NCBI GenBank assembly: GCA_900762355.1
Contig: CAAFGE010000002.1
Location: 1-16,532, forward strand
DNA length: 16,532 nucleotides
Direction: 5' to 3'
Source: an uncultured Collinsella sp.
Lineage (GTDB): Bacteria; Actinomycetota; Coriobacteriia; Coriobacteriales; Coriobacteriaceae
Shown: positions 12,201 through 15,641 of the stretch, one piece after another
How positions within the stretch are numbered: position 1 is the stretch's first letter
Layout: every line of letters begins with the position of its first letter
The notes under the pieces: model-generated
Seen by the model: only the letters and a program-made list of their open reading frames with translations
Database searches by the model: none
Told to the model about the DNA's origin: nothing
Made by a program: the position numbers and the translations under genes

Positions 12201-12264
12201 CGGTATTGGTTTTCTTGCCAAAAGGCTTTAGCATTTCTCGAGCTCTCGCACACACGCGATTCAT
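286..12264 (-). CDS. Giant sortase-anchored fibro-slime / multi-isopeptide pilin-type adhesin
   Basis: A surface protein of about 3,992 residues. The frame is open up to 12384, but ATG 12264 is chosen because GGGGAGG (12271-12277) sits six bases upstream. In order: a signal peptide (1-47, Lys/Arg-rich then hydrophobic, ending ASA before DQ); a fibro-slime domain (about 190-400, motif DDDVWVYIDG near 299); a SpaA/Cna_B-like domain (about 401-503, LPAGY); an unassigned domain (about 537-695); a second SpaA-like domain (about 700-807); a DUF7601-like domain (about 965-1128); eight Spy0128-type pilin domains (about 1130-2420); two DUF11-like domains (about 2430-2675); DUF7601-like, pilin, DUF7601-like (about 2680-3050); six more pilin domains (about 3051-3912); a Pro/Gly/Ser spacer; MPDTG (3957-3961); a membrane helix; and RRRR. 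Each of the 15 pilin domains keeps a Lys near its start, a Glu in the F/Y-x-V-x-E strand and an Asn in F-x-N, the residues that form isopeptide bonds in Spy0128. It is probably a host-facing adhesin; the ligand is unknown. Domain names are from motif recognition, not searches. Confidence 0.93.
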   Translation of the reverse strand: MNRVCARAREMLKPFGKKTNTAKRALRVLAVPLAACALMFGATSASADQAVPFSNHTVQTVNPTGTTVNLFDYWVVNGDNDSSKNINNDNKNNNTGINKDHQLKFNGGAGTGINRWTGKSAINGYGRLSFVKNTLVNGYPAIDAGTYTSYNTSGTYTDESLAYLFNNASQANGRQNGKAVYNNVKGLFQLKDGYYVYDSYGSEGNYAVYNSTTKSFNVYNKAGVYKDSVSDANRGQFFPFDSADKVFEEKNGQLSPIGITDGTNDKLNHHFGMSMTTEFVQPNGGKTTNNEDMIFEFSGDDDVWVYIDGVLVGDLGGIHEKATLDINFATGEVKVGHVDGANGTKKEIEKTNIKAMFKAADADISNFSGNTFSDSTKHTLSFFYLERGAGASNMSLKFNLTTLPSSEVEKVDQNGQAVQGAKFALYQSDEKWTVPSGAEPIAQGTTDAKGQLVLLMKKDGSVLSFDGQHSEGHDYFVLKEEELPAGYRSSLTSSTSATPGELHLQYKKAASGTGGVVVAPETTVTTADGKQWTGSRMWLNGGYLAAKETISLSKETKDNKNNPISSGTTFAVVLKLTGAGEDHKSEDAWTAVTGNPLEGYKLCAAHGIAGAVEAAKSADTSVFAVNTNGDYEVTVRSLPGDIEKYAAMMEDKSKAEYTVAVYHTTASSLAGATKDNTSMVKYQTINRQFSTVIHLTNVQNRLFVQKVDDLGKPVNGATFELYKADDVTGDSPSTYTIKSGAEPYDTVQANGMTYPYDIEGAACFPLDSTWHKPLIKGTYYLRESLSPDGYEINSTITKVIVDDSGVYVDAGKVNDGVRSMSGPGSLIASLAQFGSPDSIDNTLTHIKGKLQSATVDASGSLTWGQECTAEGVTPSLANDLMHMRYDKTAQGTKTVLRYVEDGGERNGQLATIFADTGINRMALYQESDSTYIDDASKTRTDLGTLQLNHLFTTATAVQYTDRRVARLQVTKTVTADNGLTAPTKDAKGEDLTFTFKFTLPESQKGYEARVFDANGNAVGDSFTLKNGYTHSIKAGETIRVYDLKKDDSYSVSEITTKGEESNGNVLASIVNTVTGSADESVLPAGFRLVSRKAGGQEQAGLGNTITGSIAALVDGKIPDSNTLVFTNNYSASSVTLDAQNRLSATKVLEGRGWTDDDTFTVQLTAEDGVPMPEGAKSKVSTVRLTNKTQTAAFGDITYNKPGTYTYTIREVIPGSDARADGISYSAAVYAAEVVVEDNQAGALVVKSVTMTQLRDDAGAEKNVEVADKIATFTNRYDTHEANIIIHAKKNLTDNAGTFPLAQNTFSFKLERVGGYADDNAAFDPDTVVPSIKAPMPQGAEGDTATVGNNADGTVTWPAISYTARVDAGRAYVYKFAENLGSVAGMTYDGSVYYAVVRNAAKGAGMTTSIEYYKAAADGSVEQLDKDVTPPFTNTYSVEPTSVTLQGQKTVSGRDWNQGEGYTFNLTAATDDASATGLSKTTKQAVTDGAVAINASQAVASAPESGRVAPFTFGTEGAPTVTFKRAGTFSFNITENAAQDGQAGMSMDKHTARATVVVTDLDESGNHTGKLHVASVTYANTDASDADKAVTDKAAFTNAYHASGTFGGVTVSKTLEGRASTAGQFTFAVTGLWYNGVQTSVDGAEANLSNKAAKAGVSGAVVGANGAEKLFARTITEQDLGHTFAYRIHENQPATAAGYTYDTGYTGDAIVLVKVLARQNDLAKLYTVTTVLKGAGVTELLGDSSDASALTDEKITELKQKPNTYVQQYDASEAGTTTPAVSFVNRYAASLDYGAAGGLKIEKTLTYPEGATVFGSPKSTFRYIVKPADETSAKKVGITMDGKVFETANVEANTPKTVSLVPERGLTFTQNDAGKTFTYTVAEIDDKATGYTYDKTVHTVKAVVADNGDGTLKVTTSVSKTVDGEDELEGQWIYPSDATSTGVATVKFKNTYTVTEAATYTPSVTKVVAGADAEGKFTFTMTAADDVTRAAIDGKLITGSSMSKGNGYTEQKQTKEDLKDGEHYQLDFSKLTFNKPGTYKFAINELTPNGGPGEWKYDQHVYTVTVTVTDEGGKLVARPDGTTGSEGFIFTNRYQTSTSYELQGGLEIVKTLKGKDLHAGMFGFTVTGKDPASTAKLNKLLRADKGKLIVTNDEPEANGTSHTGILGGLTFTTDDAGKTFTYKVVENNGGQGGYKYDSTYWTVEIAVKKRDSGSLYTVTTVKHFDAKGTELPANTQPDNSESGTAKAKVSFANSYAASGTFGGPRAEKKMDSGDKIKAGQYTFDLYAEKKDDGSLKPIDEGTTQASESGTATVNFGTVTFKLGGDTGTSEEKTVNLADEVANGFADKRHNADHTTTYSFNLVAKERLANLPDGVRPVDTSATCRVLLEVTDDNNGNLTSKVTYRDGTEDGKIVFHNTRDKVKTIGTVAEPSVDIDGQLLSVGDSYVYTINWVNNEADDGGTANVTVTDELPAGVVFEAFEGKNADKGTASGQSLAWSLGNQPAGSHGSVRVRVKITEDVVKDAQGAVGTIKNNATVTVGDKSYTGTTTNYVPKKSESDAQDATGAGVKLGDELTYTIGYENTESTPATVTVTDAVPAGTEFVEFTGDHANAGSKDKDGNLTWTLTDVPAGEEGTVQFKVRVTEDAFKSGGASDDISNQASVKVGNNPVVKTNTTTDEVSDGRLTLSKTVTAAEGITAPNKAFTFKVLLYQADGAMPLTGSFAYAGRPSGTNGTYVSGQIKSGDTIALKAGGSVTVTVPVGAHYEVQELDSKGNLMTSEDGFAVADKANSKTGTVGKETQVGFTNIYSVESTKVENAFKVQKKISGRNWTTSDAFTMTLTAQGEAPMPKGAKDGVSTITLKKDVQVGNFGTIEYAKPGTYTYVITEPSGDETSLIFSKATYRATVTVADDGAGKLFAKTKIAQLTDDAGDAAERTVEAAVFTNTAKTGSLTVKKTVVGGDSQREFGFTVALTDGDGEPVSGTFGEGENAVVFADGKATFKLKHGGEKTIAGLPVGARYTVTEDAAEGYTTAVDGAEGTVTEDGATAAFTNTYGTATEGRDVSTAGLFTKTLKGRDWAEGDSFQFALTGEDGAPMPEGSADGSKTVSVTAAAVTKAGDKVAFDFGSIRYTLNDIKDAGFAEVGGKRVRTKTFTYKVREVRPDDGSAIAGVDYDGHVATMTVTVADDGSGNLTATTPAIAQASGGDFVNTYTTELDYSARAGVRLSKTLSGRAMEAGQFAFTVTADAETAAKLGLKTDKDAYAVAAADDGKADLVDLIGGAAKSDVKFTDADAGKTYRFTVTETKLGGEGYTNDTAPRTVTIAPGYDAATGELTVTTTVAKDGVEVARSEVSTADDAMAPPAPVTVAFQNSYEATGTLGGEGDAAINATKTLTGRAAAAGEFSFSVRDARGNVVATATNRASGDGEAAGLTFSPIAYTTDALERMVADGTATRAADGSWAIPYTVSEDGTDRLSAGVTATASSFDITVKVTDNGKSGLDVSVVYPEDSGGTLSFVNGYGTNEATVDLAGTKTLALGQAGLGLTQADIEGKYTFKIAPLDGAPAPADASGKTVTEATNDAAGNVELGHVAFRQPSDLDDAEIDGQGLRTKTFAYRVSESGSVDGVANDATATRTVTVRVVEDTNAGTLAAEVLPAEGTPEGKGAFEFTNTYGVNPTPSSVTDQITVNKKLKGRDLVEGEFEFQLVEIAADGSESVAATGRNAADGTVALSPVTYTAPGTHSYELCEVAGTAGGVTYDRATYRVRTTVTDAKNGTLAVKHELADAEGNPTGDDSVTFTNGYEAAPVTLKLGAAKVLKGAELKAGQFSFELKSRDGKVMSTARNAADGSVTFDALTFKQVGTYTFTVSEVDDGQAHVTYDKAVHKIVVTVSDEAADGTKTGYLSARVSYEGDANVPPVFTNSYAENPGTPGTPENPGTPGGGSGGGSDNGSGSGSSGDGSKGGMPDTGDRSLPVEALGAMAGIGALTAVGGAVLYRRRR
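289..396 (-). other. Cell-wall sorting signal (MPDTG, membrane helix, Arg tail) of the adhesin
   Basis: MPDTG is encoded at 382-396, followed by a hydrophobic stretch (VEALGAMAGIGALTAVGG) and the tail YRRRR before the stop. This matches the three-part LPXTG sorting signal, with Met in place of the first Leu. Sortase would cleave between Thr and Gly and join the protein to the wall. Confidence 0.88.
397..513 (-). repeat. Pro/Gly/Ser-rich wall-spanning spacer of the adhesin
   Basis: This encodes ENPGTPGTPENPGTP followed by a Gly/Ser/Asp-rich run up to the MPDTG motif. The short PGTP units give near-identical DNA repeats at about 470-513. Such low-complexity spacers normally thread through peptidoglycan in sortase substrates. 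Repeat number may vary between strains. Confidence 0.75.
511..3115 (-). repeat. C-terminal block of six Spy0128-type pilin isopeptide domains (R10-R15)
   Basis: Six tandem domains of about 120-160 residues each run from a K-[TVK]-L-x-G-R segment to an F-x-N-x-Y segment. The F-x-N-x-Y segments lie near 2645, 2165, 1725, 1270, 882 and 522. R14 and R15 are the shortest and most regular, and R11 has the D-A-G-K-T variant core. This block has the highest G+C in the gene. Confidence 0.75.
3428..3850 (-). repeat. Pilin isopeptide domain R9, between two DUF7601-like domains
   Basis: The domain opens with KVQKKISGRNW, has the core GTYTYVITE and ends FTNTA, so Lys, Glu and Asn are present but the usual Tyr after the Asn is not. 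It is flanked by two domains beginning L-T-[LV]-[SK]-K-T-V (about 3850-4230 and 3115-3428), which resemble DUF7601/DUF5979-type modules. Confidence 0.65.
4235..4985 (-). repeat. Two tandem DUF11-like domains in the middle of the adhesin
   Basis: Two units of about 120 residues share the plan [LV]-G-D-x-Y/T-Y-T-I, V-T-V-T-D-x-[VL]-P-A-G, a Trp-Ser/Thr-Leu strand, P-A-G-x-x-G-[ST]-V and N-x-A-[ST]-V. This is the DUF11 (TIGR01451) pattern common in bacterial surface proteins. They break the pilin-domain array almost at its midpoint. Confidence 0.72.
5004..8885 (-). repeat. Central block of eight Spy0128-type pilin isopeptide domains (R1-R8)
   Basis: Eight tandem domains have F-x-N-[x]-Y-type ends near 8446, 7968, 7472, 6912, 6416, 5990, 5507 and 5018. 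Two subtypes alternate irregularly: one with the core PGTYxYxIxE (R1, R6) and one with D-[AL]-G-[KH]-T-F-x-Y-x-[VI]-x-E (R4, R5, R7). R8 ends FHNTRDK, lacking the Tyr. Confidence 0.75.
11080..11690 (-). other. Fibro-slime domain at the N-terminal tip of the adhesin
   Basis: The encoded segment contains FEFSGDDDVWVYIDGVLVGD near 11325-11390, then a GGIH motif and a closing FYLERGAGASNM strand near 11085-11125. This is the signature of the fibro-slime (TIGR02148) / PA14-like fold, where the Asp cluster is expected to bind Ca2+. Its place directly after the signal peptide makes it the outermost part of the anchored protein. A carbohydrate ligand is possible but unproven. Confidence 0.75.
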
Positions 12265-12270
12265 GAAGGC

Positions 12271-12277
12271 CCTCCCC
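12271..12277 (-). promoter_or_regulatory. Ribosome binding site that fixes the adhesin start
   Basis: GGGGAGG on the minus strand lies six bases before ATG 12264. Neither the in-frame ATG at 12234 nor those further upstream have a comparable site. Confidence 0.7.
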
Positions 12278-12308
12278 AAATCCATGAGGACGGCAAGCAG
12301 CGGCTCGC

Positions 12309-12338
12309 TATATATGTGTGTCGTCCCCATCGATGCAA
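12309..12338 (-). promoter_or_regulatory. Candidate promoter of the adhesin gene
   Basis: On the minus strand TTGCAT (12333-12338) and TATATA (12309-12314) are 18 bases apart, which would give a leader of roughly 40 bases before ATG 12264. Each box matches the consensus only partly. Other A/T-rich stretches at about 12340-12415 are alternatives. Confidence 0.35.
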
Positions 12339-12483
12339 ATATACGCCCCCTCCCCGCGCAGAAACGCAAGGCGGGACATCGCAATATACTTAAAATTGTA
12401 GCAATTTAAACGACCCACTATTCCGCGTCAGGTTGCCACTCGGTCGTCAAATCGAACCATTCGCGCCATCAAAGGGGTTCGGC

Positions 12484-12512
12484 GGGATAAAACCGTCGGC
12501 AATCTTTATCCC
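12484..12512. repeat. Short perfect inverted repeat GGGATAAA/TTTATCCC
   Basis: Eight-base arms (12484-12491 and 12505-12512) are separated by 13 bases. It lies about 150 bases upstream of the candidate adhesin promoter. It could be a protein-binding site or chance. Confidence 0.4.
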
Positions 12513-12534
12513 CACAGCCCCACAAGGTAGCTAA

Positions 12535-12604
12535 TTTGGGACGGGGCTTTTTTGACTACTTGGGCAATCAGATCGGCATGTAGTCAAAATAGCCCCGTCC
12601 CAAA
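12535..12604. repeat. 25-bp inverted repeat with TTTGGGACGGGGC ends (REP/terminator-like)
   Basis: Arms 12535-12559 and 12580-12604 are reverse complements with one mismatch around a 20-base loop. Each arm holds a G/C-rich block, then a T-rich block, then GACTAC. The stem could serve as a bidirectional terminator, but its size and sharp ends also fit a dispersed palindromic element. No transposase is present. Confidence 0.7.
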
Positions 12605-12624
12605 AAGACTGGTCTGACACTGCG

Positions 12625-12782
12625 CCACGAAAAGGGCCTATCTACTATGTTTAGACCGCAGGGGTCAACCATAGCCGGCCTTTTCGAAAATCGGCAAGCC
12701 GTTTACCTGCAGTTTTAATTTCACATAATCCGGGATGGTCGAGGTAGCTCGGTTAAACGTAGTAGATGGCCGCATTTCGTGG
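12625..12782. repeat. 158-bp MITE-like element with 32-33 bp imperfect terminal inverted repeats
   Basis: The left end (12625-12657, starting CCACGAAA) and right end (12751-12782, ending TTTCGTGG) are reverse complements at roughly 26 of 32 positions. Inside, further short complementary segments surround a TTTTCGAAAA palindrome near 12680. The whole could fold into one long imperfect hairpin. It contains no gene and has the size and architecture of a non-autonomous mobile or REP-type element. Confidence 0.55.
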
Positions 12783-12834
12783 CAAACGGTCCGACCCAAG
12801 GCCCAAGGCGGCCAGCCTCGGATGACCATTCACG

Positions 12835-12903
12835 AAGTTGCGGTGGAATACGGACTGAATTGGCGCCTTAAAGGCAAAAACACTCCGTATTTCACCGCAA
12901 CTT
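12835..12903. repeat. 20-bp inverted repeat with a nested hairpin, after the tadA-kinase gene
   Basis: Arms 12835-12854 and 12884-12903 pair with one mismatch (a G-U pair in RNA). The 29-base loop contains its own palindrome GCCTTAAAGGC. It begins 16 bases beyond the stop of the minus-strand fusion gene. No U-tract follows, so it is not a standard intrinsic terminator. Confidence 0.6.
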
Positions 12904-12919
12904 ATCGAGGGGATGGGTT

Positions 12920-14701
12920 TTAGAGGCGGGCGAGGTCGTAGGCTTGGGCGGCTGACTCGCCGGCACAGATGAGGTTGGTTGTGGCTTCTTGCGGATCGAG
13001 TGCCTGTTCCAGGTCCATGGGCTTGCGGCAAATCGGCAAAACCAAGTCGATACCCTGCTCATACACCGTGTCCAGGCTGACGGCACGACCGCCCACGACG
13101 GCGACCACCGGCTTGCCATATCGCTTCGCGCGGCGGGCCACGCCCACCGGTGCCTTACCGGCGGCGGACTGCTCATCCATATTGCCCTCGCCCGTTATGA
13201 CCAGGTCGACATCGCGCACGCGCTCGTCAAATCCCACGAGATCGAGCACCGTCTCCACGCCCGAACACAGCTCCGCGCCAAGCGCCAACAGCGCGGCACC
13301 CAGGCCGCCGGCGGCACCGGCACCGGGCACGCCGAGCACCGAGCCAAACGTCCGCGCACCCTCGGGCACGCGCAGTAGCCCCTGAGCCTGTGCCTCGGCA
13401 ATCGCCGCATCGAGCAGGCGACCGTAGTCGACCATCCAGCTGTCGCACCTGCTCAGCGCCTCGGCATCATCCGTCGGCAGGCCCTTCTGCCCACCGAACA
13501 CCGCTAGGGCGCCTCGGCGTCCCACAAGCGGATTCTCGACATCGGAAAGCACCACGACACGCGCGCCGCTCAGCGCCCGAAGCGCTGGCGCCAAATCAAC
13601 GCTCGACACCTGCTCAAGGCCGGCAAGACCAAGGGCGATATTGCAGCCCTGATCATCGACCACATGCGCGCCCAGCGCCTGCAGCATGCCGGCGCCGCCG
13701 TCGTTGGTGGCACTACCGCCCAAGCCAAGATAGATAGTCTTTGCCCCGGCACGAACCGCACGGAGCATCAGCTCGCCCACGCCATAGGTTGTAGCAGCCA
13801 GCGCCGACGACTCCGTGCAGGGTGAATACCCAATGCCGGCCGCCTCGGCCATCTCAATTACAGCCGACTCACGCTCGACATCAACCAGCATCCGGGCAGG
13901 CACACGCTCGCCAAAGGGCCCTGCAACCTCGCAGGTCACAAGCTCGCCACCGCAGGCGGCAACGGCATCGAGCGTTCCCTCACCACCATCTGCCAGCGGC
14001 AATGTGCGCACCTCGGCATCGGGCCAAACGCGTCGTACGCCTTCGGCAACCGCCGCCTCTGTCAGCGCACTCGAAACACTACCCTTAAAGGAGTCGATCG
14101 CCAGCAGCACACGGCGGGGCCGGCGGCACGCAGGACCAAAGTTGAGCGCCTCAACGGCAATATCTTTGGCACACGCGAACGCCTCGGCATGAGCGGCATG
14201 TGCCTCAAGATCGACCCCACAACCGCAGCCAGCACCATCGGTGCCACGTAGCCCACTAAAATAGCTGCTCAGCACCTCACGACACTCGTCTGCCAGCACG
14301 CCGGCGGTCACGTTAAACCGGTGATTCAGGCGCGAGTCGGCATTCAAATCGTATAGGGATCCCAACGCGCCCGCCTTGGCGTCGCTCGCGCCATACACGC
14401 AGCGTCCCGCGCGCGCGTTGACCATAAGCCCCGCACACATGCAGCAGGGCTCGAGCGTCACGTAGACCGTACAGTCGGAAAGGCGCCAGCGACCGAGCGA
14501 CCGAGCGGCAGCGCACAGGGCCGCGAACTCTGCATGCGCCGAAGGGTCCTGATCGAGCTCGCGACGATTATGCGCCCGCGCGACAATCTCACCCGCGCGC
14601 ACCACCACAGCGCCAATGGGCACCTCGCCCACCGCCGCGGCGGCGCGCGCCTCCACCAACGCCTCGCGCATGAACTTCTCGTCGATTTCGGTGCTCGTCA
14701 T
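12920..14701 (-). CDS. tRNA adenosine(34) deaminase fused to type II glycerate kinase
   Basis: A 593-residue two-domain protein; ATG 14701 is chosen because GGGAAGG lies about seven bases upstream. Residues 1-155 are a TadA-type deaminase with the zinc and catalytic motifs HAE (His56, Glu58) and PCCMC (Cys86, Cys89) and the V-P-[IV]-G-A start of the family. TadA converts A34 of tRNA-Arg(ACG) to inosine. Residues 200-593 are a GarK/GlxK-type glycerate kinase, which phosphorylates D-glycerate with ATP: DSFKGS (203-208), LADGGEGT (236-243), GLGGSATNDGG (326-336), DVENPLVG (387-394) and GEGNMDEQ (504-511). The linker (about 156-198) is rich in Ala, Cys and His. Each domain is close to full family length and no frame break is visible. 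The two activities have no known link, so the fusion may only provide co-expression. The divergent tRNA-Ser shares its upstream region. Confidence 0.9.
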   Translation of the reverse strand: MTSTEIDEKFMREALVEARAAAAVGEVPIGAVVVRAGEIVARAHNRRELDQDPSAHAEFAALCAAARSLGRWRLSDCTVYVTLEPCCMCAGLMVNARAGRCVYGASDAKAGALGSLYDLNADSRLNHRFNVTAGVLADECREVLSSYFSGLRGTDGAGCGCGVDLEAHAAHAEAFACAKDIAVEALNFGPACRRPRRVLLAIDSFKGSVSSALTEAAVAEGVRRVWPDAEVRTLPLADGGEGTLDAVAACGGELVTCEVAGPFGERVPARMLVDVERESAVIEMAEAAGIGYSPCTESSALAATTYGVGELMLRAVRAGAKTIYLGLGGSATNDGGAGMLQALGAHVVDDQGCNIALGLAGLEQVSSVDLAPALRALSGARVVVLSDVENPLVGRRGALAVFGGQKGLPTDDAEALSRCDSWMVDYGRLLDAAIAEAQAQGLLRVPEGARTFGSVLGVPGAGAAGGLGAALLALGAELCSGVETVLDLVGFDERVRDVDLVITGEGNMDEQSAAGKAPVGVARRAKRYGKPVVAVVGGRAVSLDTVYEQGIDLVLPICRKPMDLEQALDPQEATTNLICAGESAAQAYDLARL

Positions 14702-14733
14702 CGTTCGCCTTCCCTGTTGCAAATTCAAAACGA

Positions 14734-14742
14734 TGCTATCAT
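14734..14742 (+). promoter_or_regulatory. Extended -10 promoter of tRNA-Ser
   Basis: TGCTATCAT fits an extended -10 (TG-N-TATNAT), and transcription would begin at about 14748-14752, just before the tRNA. TTGCAA upstream is only 14 bases away, too close for a normal -35. Confidence 0.5.
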
Positions 14743-14752
14743 TACGACTCAC

Positions 14753-14842
14753 GGAGAGATGGCAGAGCGGTTGAATGCGGCGGTCTTGAAAACCGTTGAG
14801 CGCGAGAGCGTTCCGGGGGTTCGAATCCCCCTCTCTCCGCCA
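14753..14842 (+). tRNA. tRNA-Ser (anticodon UGA)
   Basis: A 90-base class II tRNA. The acceptor stem GGAGAGA (14753-14759) pairs with TCTCTCC (14832-14838), followed by discriminator G and an encoded CCA (14840-14842). The anticodon loop CTTGAAA (14785-14791) gives TGA at 14787-14789, reading UCA and other UCN codons. A long variable arm (about 14797-14813) and the GGTTCGAATCC T-loop region are present. It ends three bases before the convergent stop codon of the TetR gene. Confidence 0.96.
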
Positions 14843-14845
14843 CTT

Positions 14846-15442
14846 TTAGTGATGCACCGGCGTCATGGTCCGCTCAAACAGTGCATCGACCACGTCGGCT
14901 ATCTCAGGTCGACGTTCAAGATCGTGGCCCGATTCCCACCATATCGTGAAAAGTCGAATAATACCGCCGGCGACAAACTCAGACGTCGTCTCGAGCGACA
15001 CGGGGGCCAGGGCATCCTCGGCAAGCACGTTCATCACACGCTCGCGGATAGAGCGGGCAATGCGGTCGCAAATAACGTTGGTCAACATGCCCGACATGCT
15101 GCTTGCCAAAATGTTATCCATGAGCTGCTCGTGCGCCAGAATCAAATCCATGGCATCGTCCAAAATCGCGTGCCGAAGCGCGCGCACGTCCTCGGCAGAC
15201 ACTGCGCCAGCCTCATCAGGCTGTTTTTGCGGCAAGCCCGACATGAGCTCATCGATATAAAAGGCAAAGTAATCGTTCTTGTCGCGAAAGTGCTTGTAGA
15301 ACGTCGTGCGGCGAATCATGGCGCGGTCGCACAGCATGGCAACCGTCAGGTCCTCAAAACGATGCTCCTCGAGAAGCTCGGTAAAGGCATCGAACAGGGC
15401 GCGGTAGGTTTTCTTGATGCGAAGGTCCACTGGTATCGCCAT
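14846..15442 (-). CDS. TetR/AcrR-family transcriptional regulator
   Basis: About 198 residues, the usual TetR length. The N-terminal helix-turn-helix is clear: IKKTYRALFDAFTELL, then FEDLTVAMLCDRAMIRRTTF and YKHFRDKNDYFAFYI, the family's Y-x-H-F-x-x-K signature. The C-terminal part is helical and should bind an effector, but nothing indicates which; the layout resembles the TetR_C_8/DhaS-like subgroup. The start is uncertain: ATG 15442 has GAGG directly touching it, while GTG 15430 has the same GAGG 12 bases upstream. The frame is open further upstream, but that part would cross the divergent lemA promoter. It may control lemA or itself. The stop codon is three bases from the convergent tRNA-Ser. 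Confidence 0.85.
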   Translation of the reverse strand: MAIPVDLRIKKTYRALFDAFTELLEEHRFEDLTVAMLCDRAMIRRTTFYKHFRDKNDYFAFYIDELMSGLPQKQPDEAGAVSAEDVRALRHAILDDAMDLILAHEQLMDNILASSMSGMLTNVICDRIARSIRERVMNVLAEDALAPVSLETTSEFVAGGIIRLFTIWWESGHDLERRPEIADVVDALFERTMTPVHH

Positions 15443-15479
15443 CCTCAGGGCAAAGACAACACTCGTCAATCTGTCGCAT

Positions 15480-15493
15480 ATCTTACACCTGTA
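15480..15493. promoter_or_regulatory. Possible tetR -10 and overlapping TACA-CC-TGTA palindrome
   Basis: On the minus strand TAAGAT (15480-15485) could be the tetR -10, the same hexamer as in the ffs promoter, though no good -35 is visible. The palindrome TACACCTGTA (15484-15493) overlaps it, as expected for an autoregulatory operator. The evidence is weak. Confidence 0.25.
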
Positions 15494-15550
15494 CCTCGCG
15501 CGTTTTACCCCGGTGCCGACCCCGCCGAAAACATAACGCTTACCGGAAAG

Positions 15551-15580
15551 TTCGGCACGGCAAAACGTTGCGGGTATACT
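15551..15580 (+). promoter_or_regulatory. Candidate promoter of lemA
   Basis: TATACT (15575-15580) is a good -10. TTCGGC (15551-15556) lies 18 bases upstream as a weak -35. Transcription would start at about 15587, giving a leader of about 55 bases. Confidence 0.45.
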
Positions 15581-15641
15581 AGTAGCGTTATACCAACGGC
15601 AGCTGGCGCATGCCGCCGCGGCCATTCGAAACGGAGACATC

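Noticed and set aside
12265..12384. N-terminal extension of the adhesin by 40 codons
   Set aside because: It would place a non-signal segment before the signal peptide and cross the candidate promoter, while ATG 12264 has a good ribosome binding site.
12405..12919. CRISPR array
   Set aside because: The repeats are inverted pairs of different sequence, not evenly spaced direct repeats, and no cas gene is present.
12735..12923. Plus-strand 62-codon frame
   Set aside because: It runs across the MITE end and the 20-bp inverted repeat, has no ribosome binding site and overlaps the end of the tadA-kinase gene.
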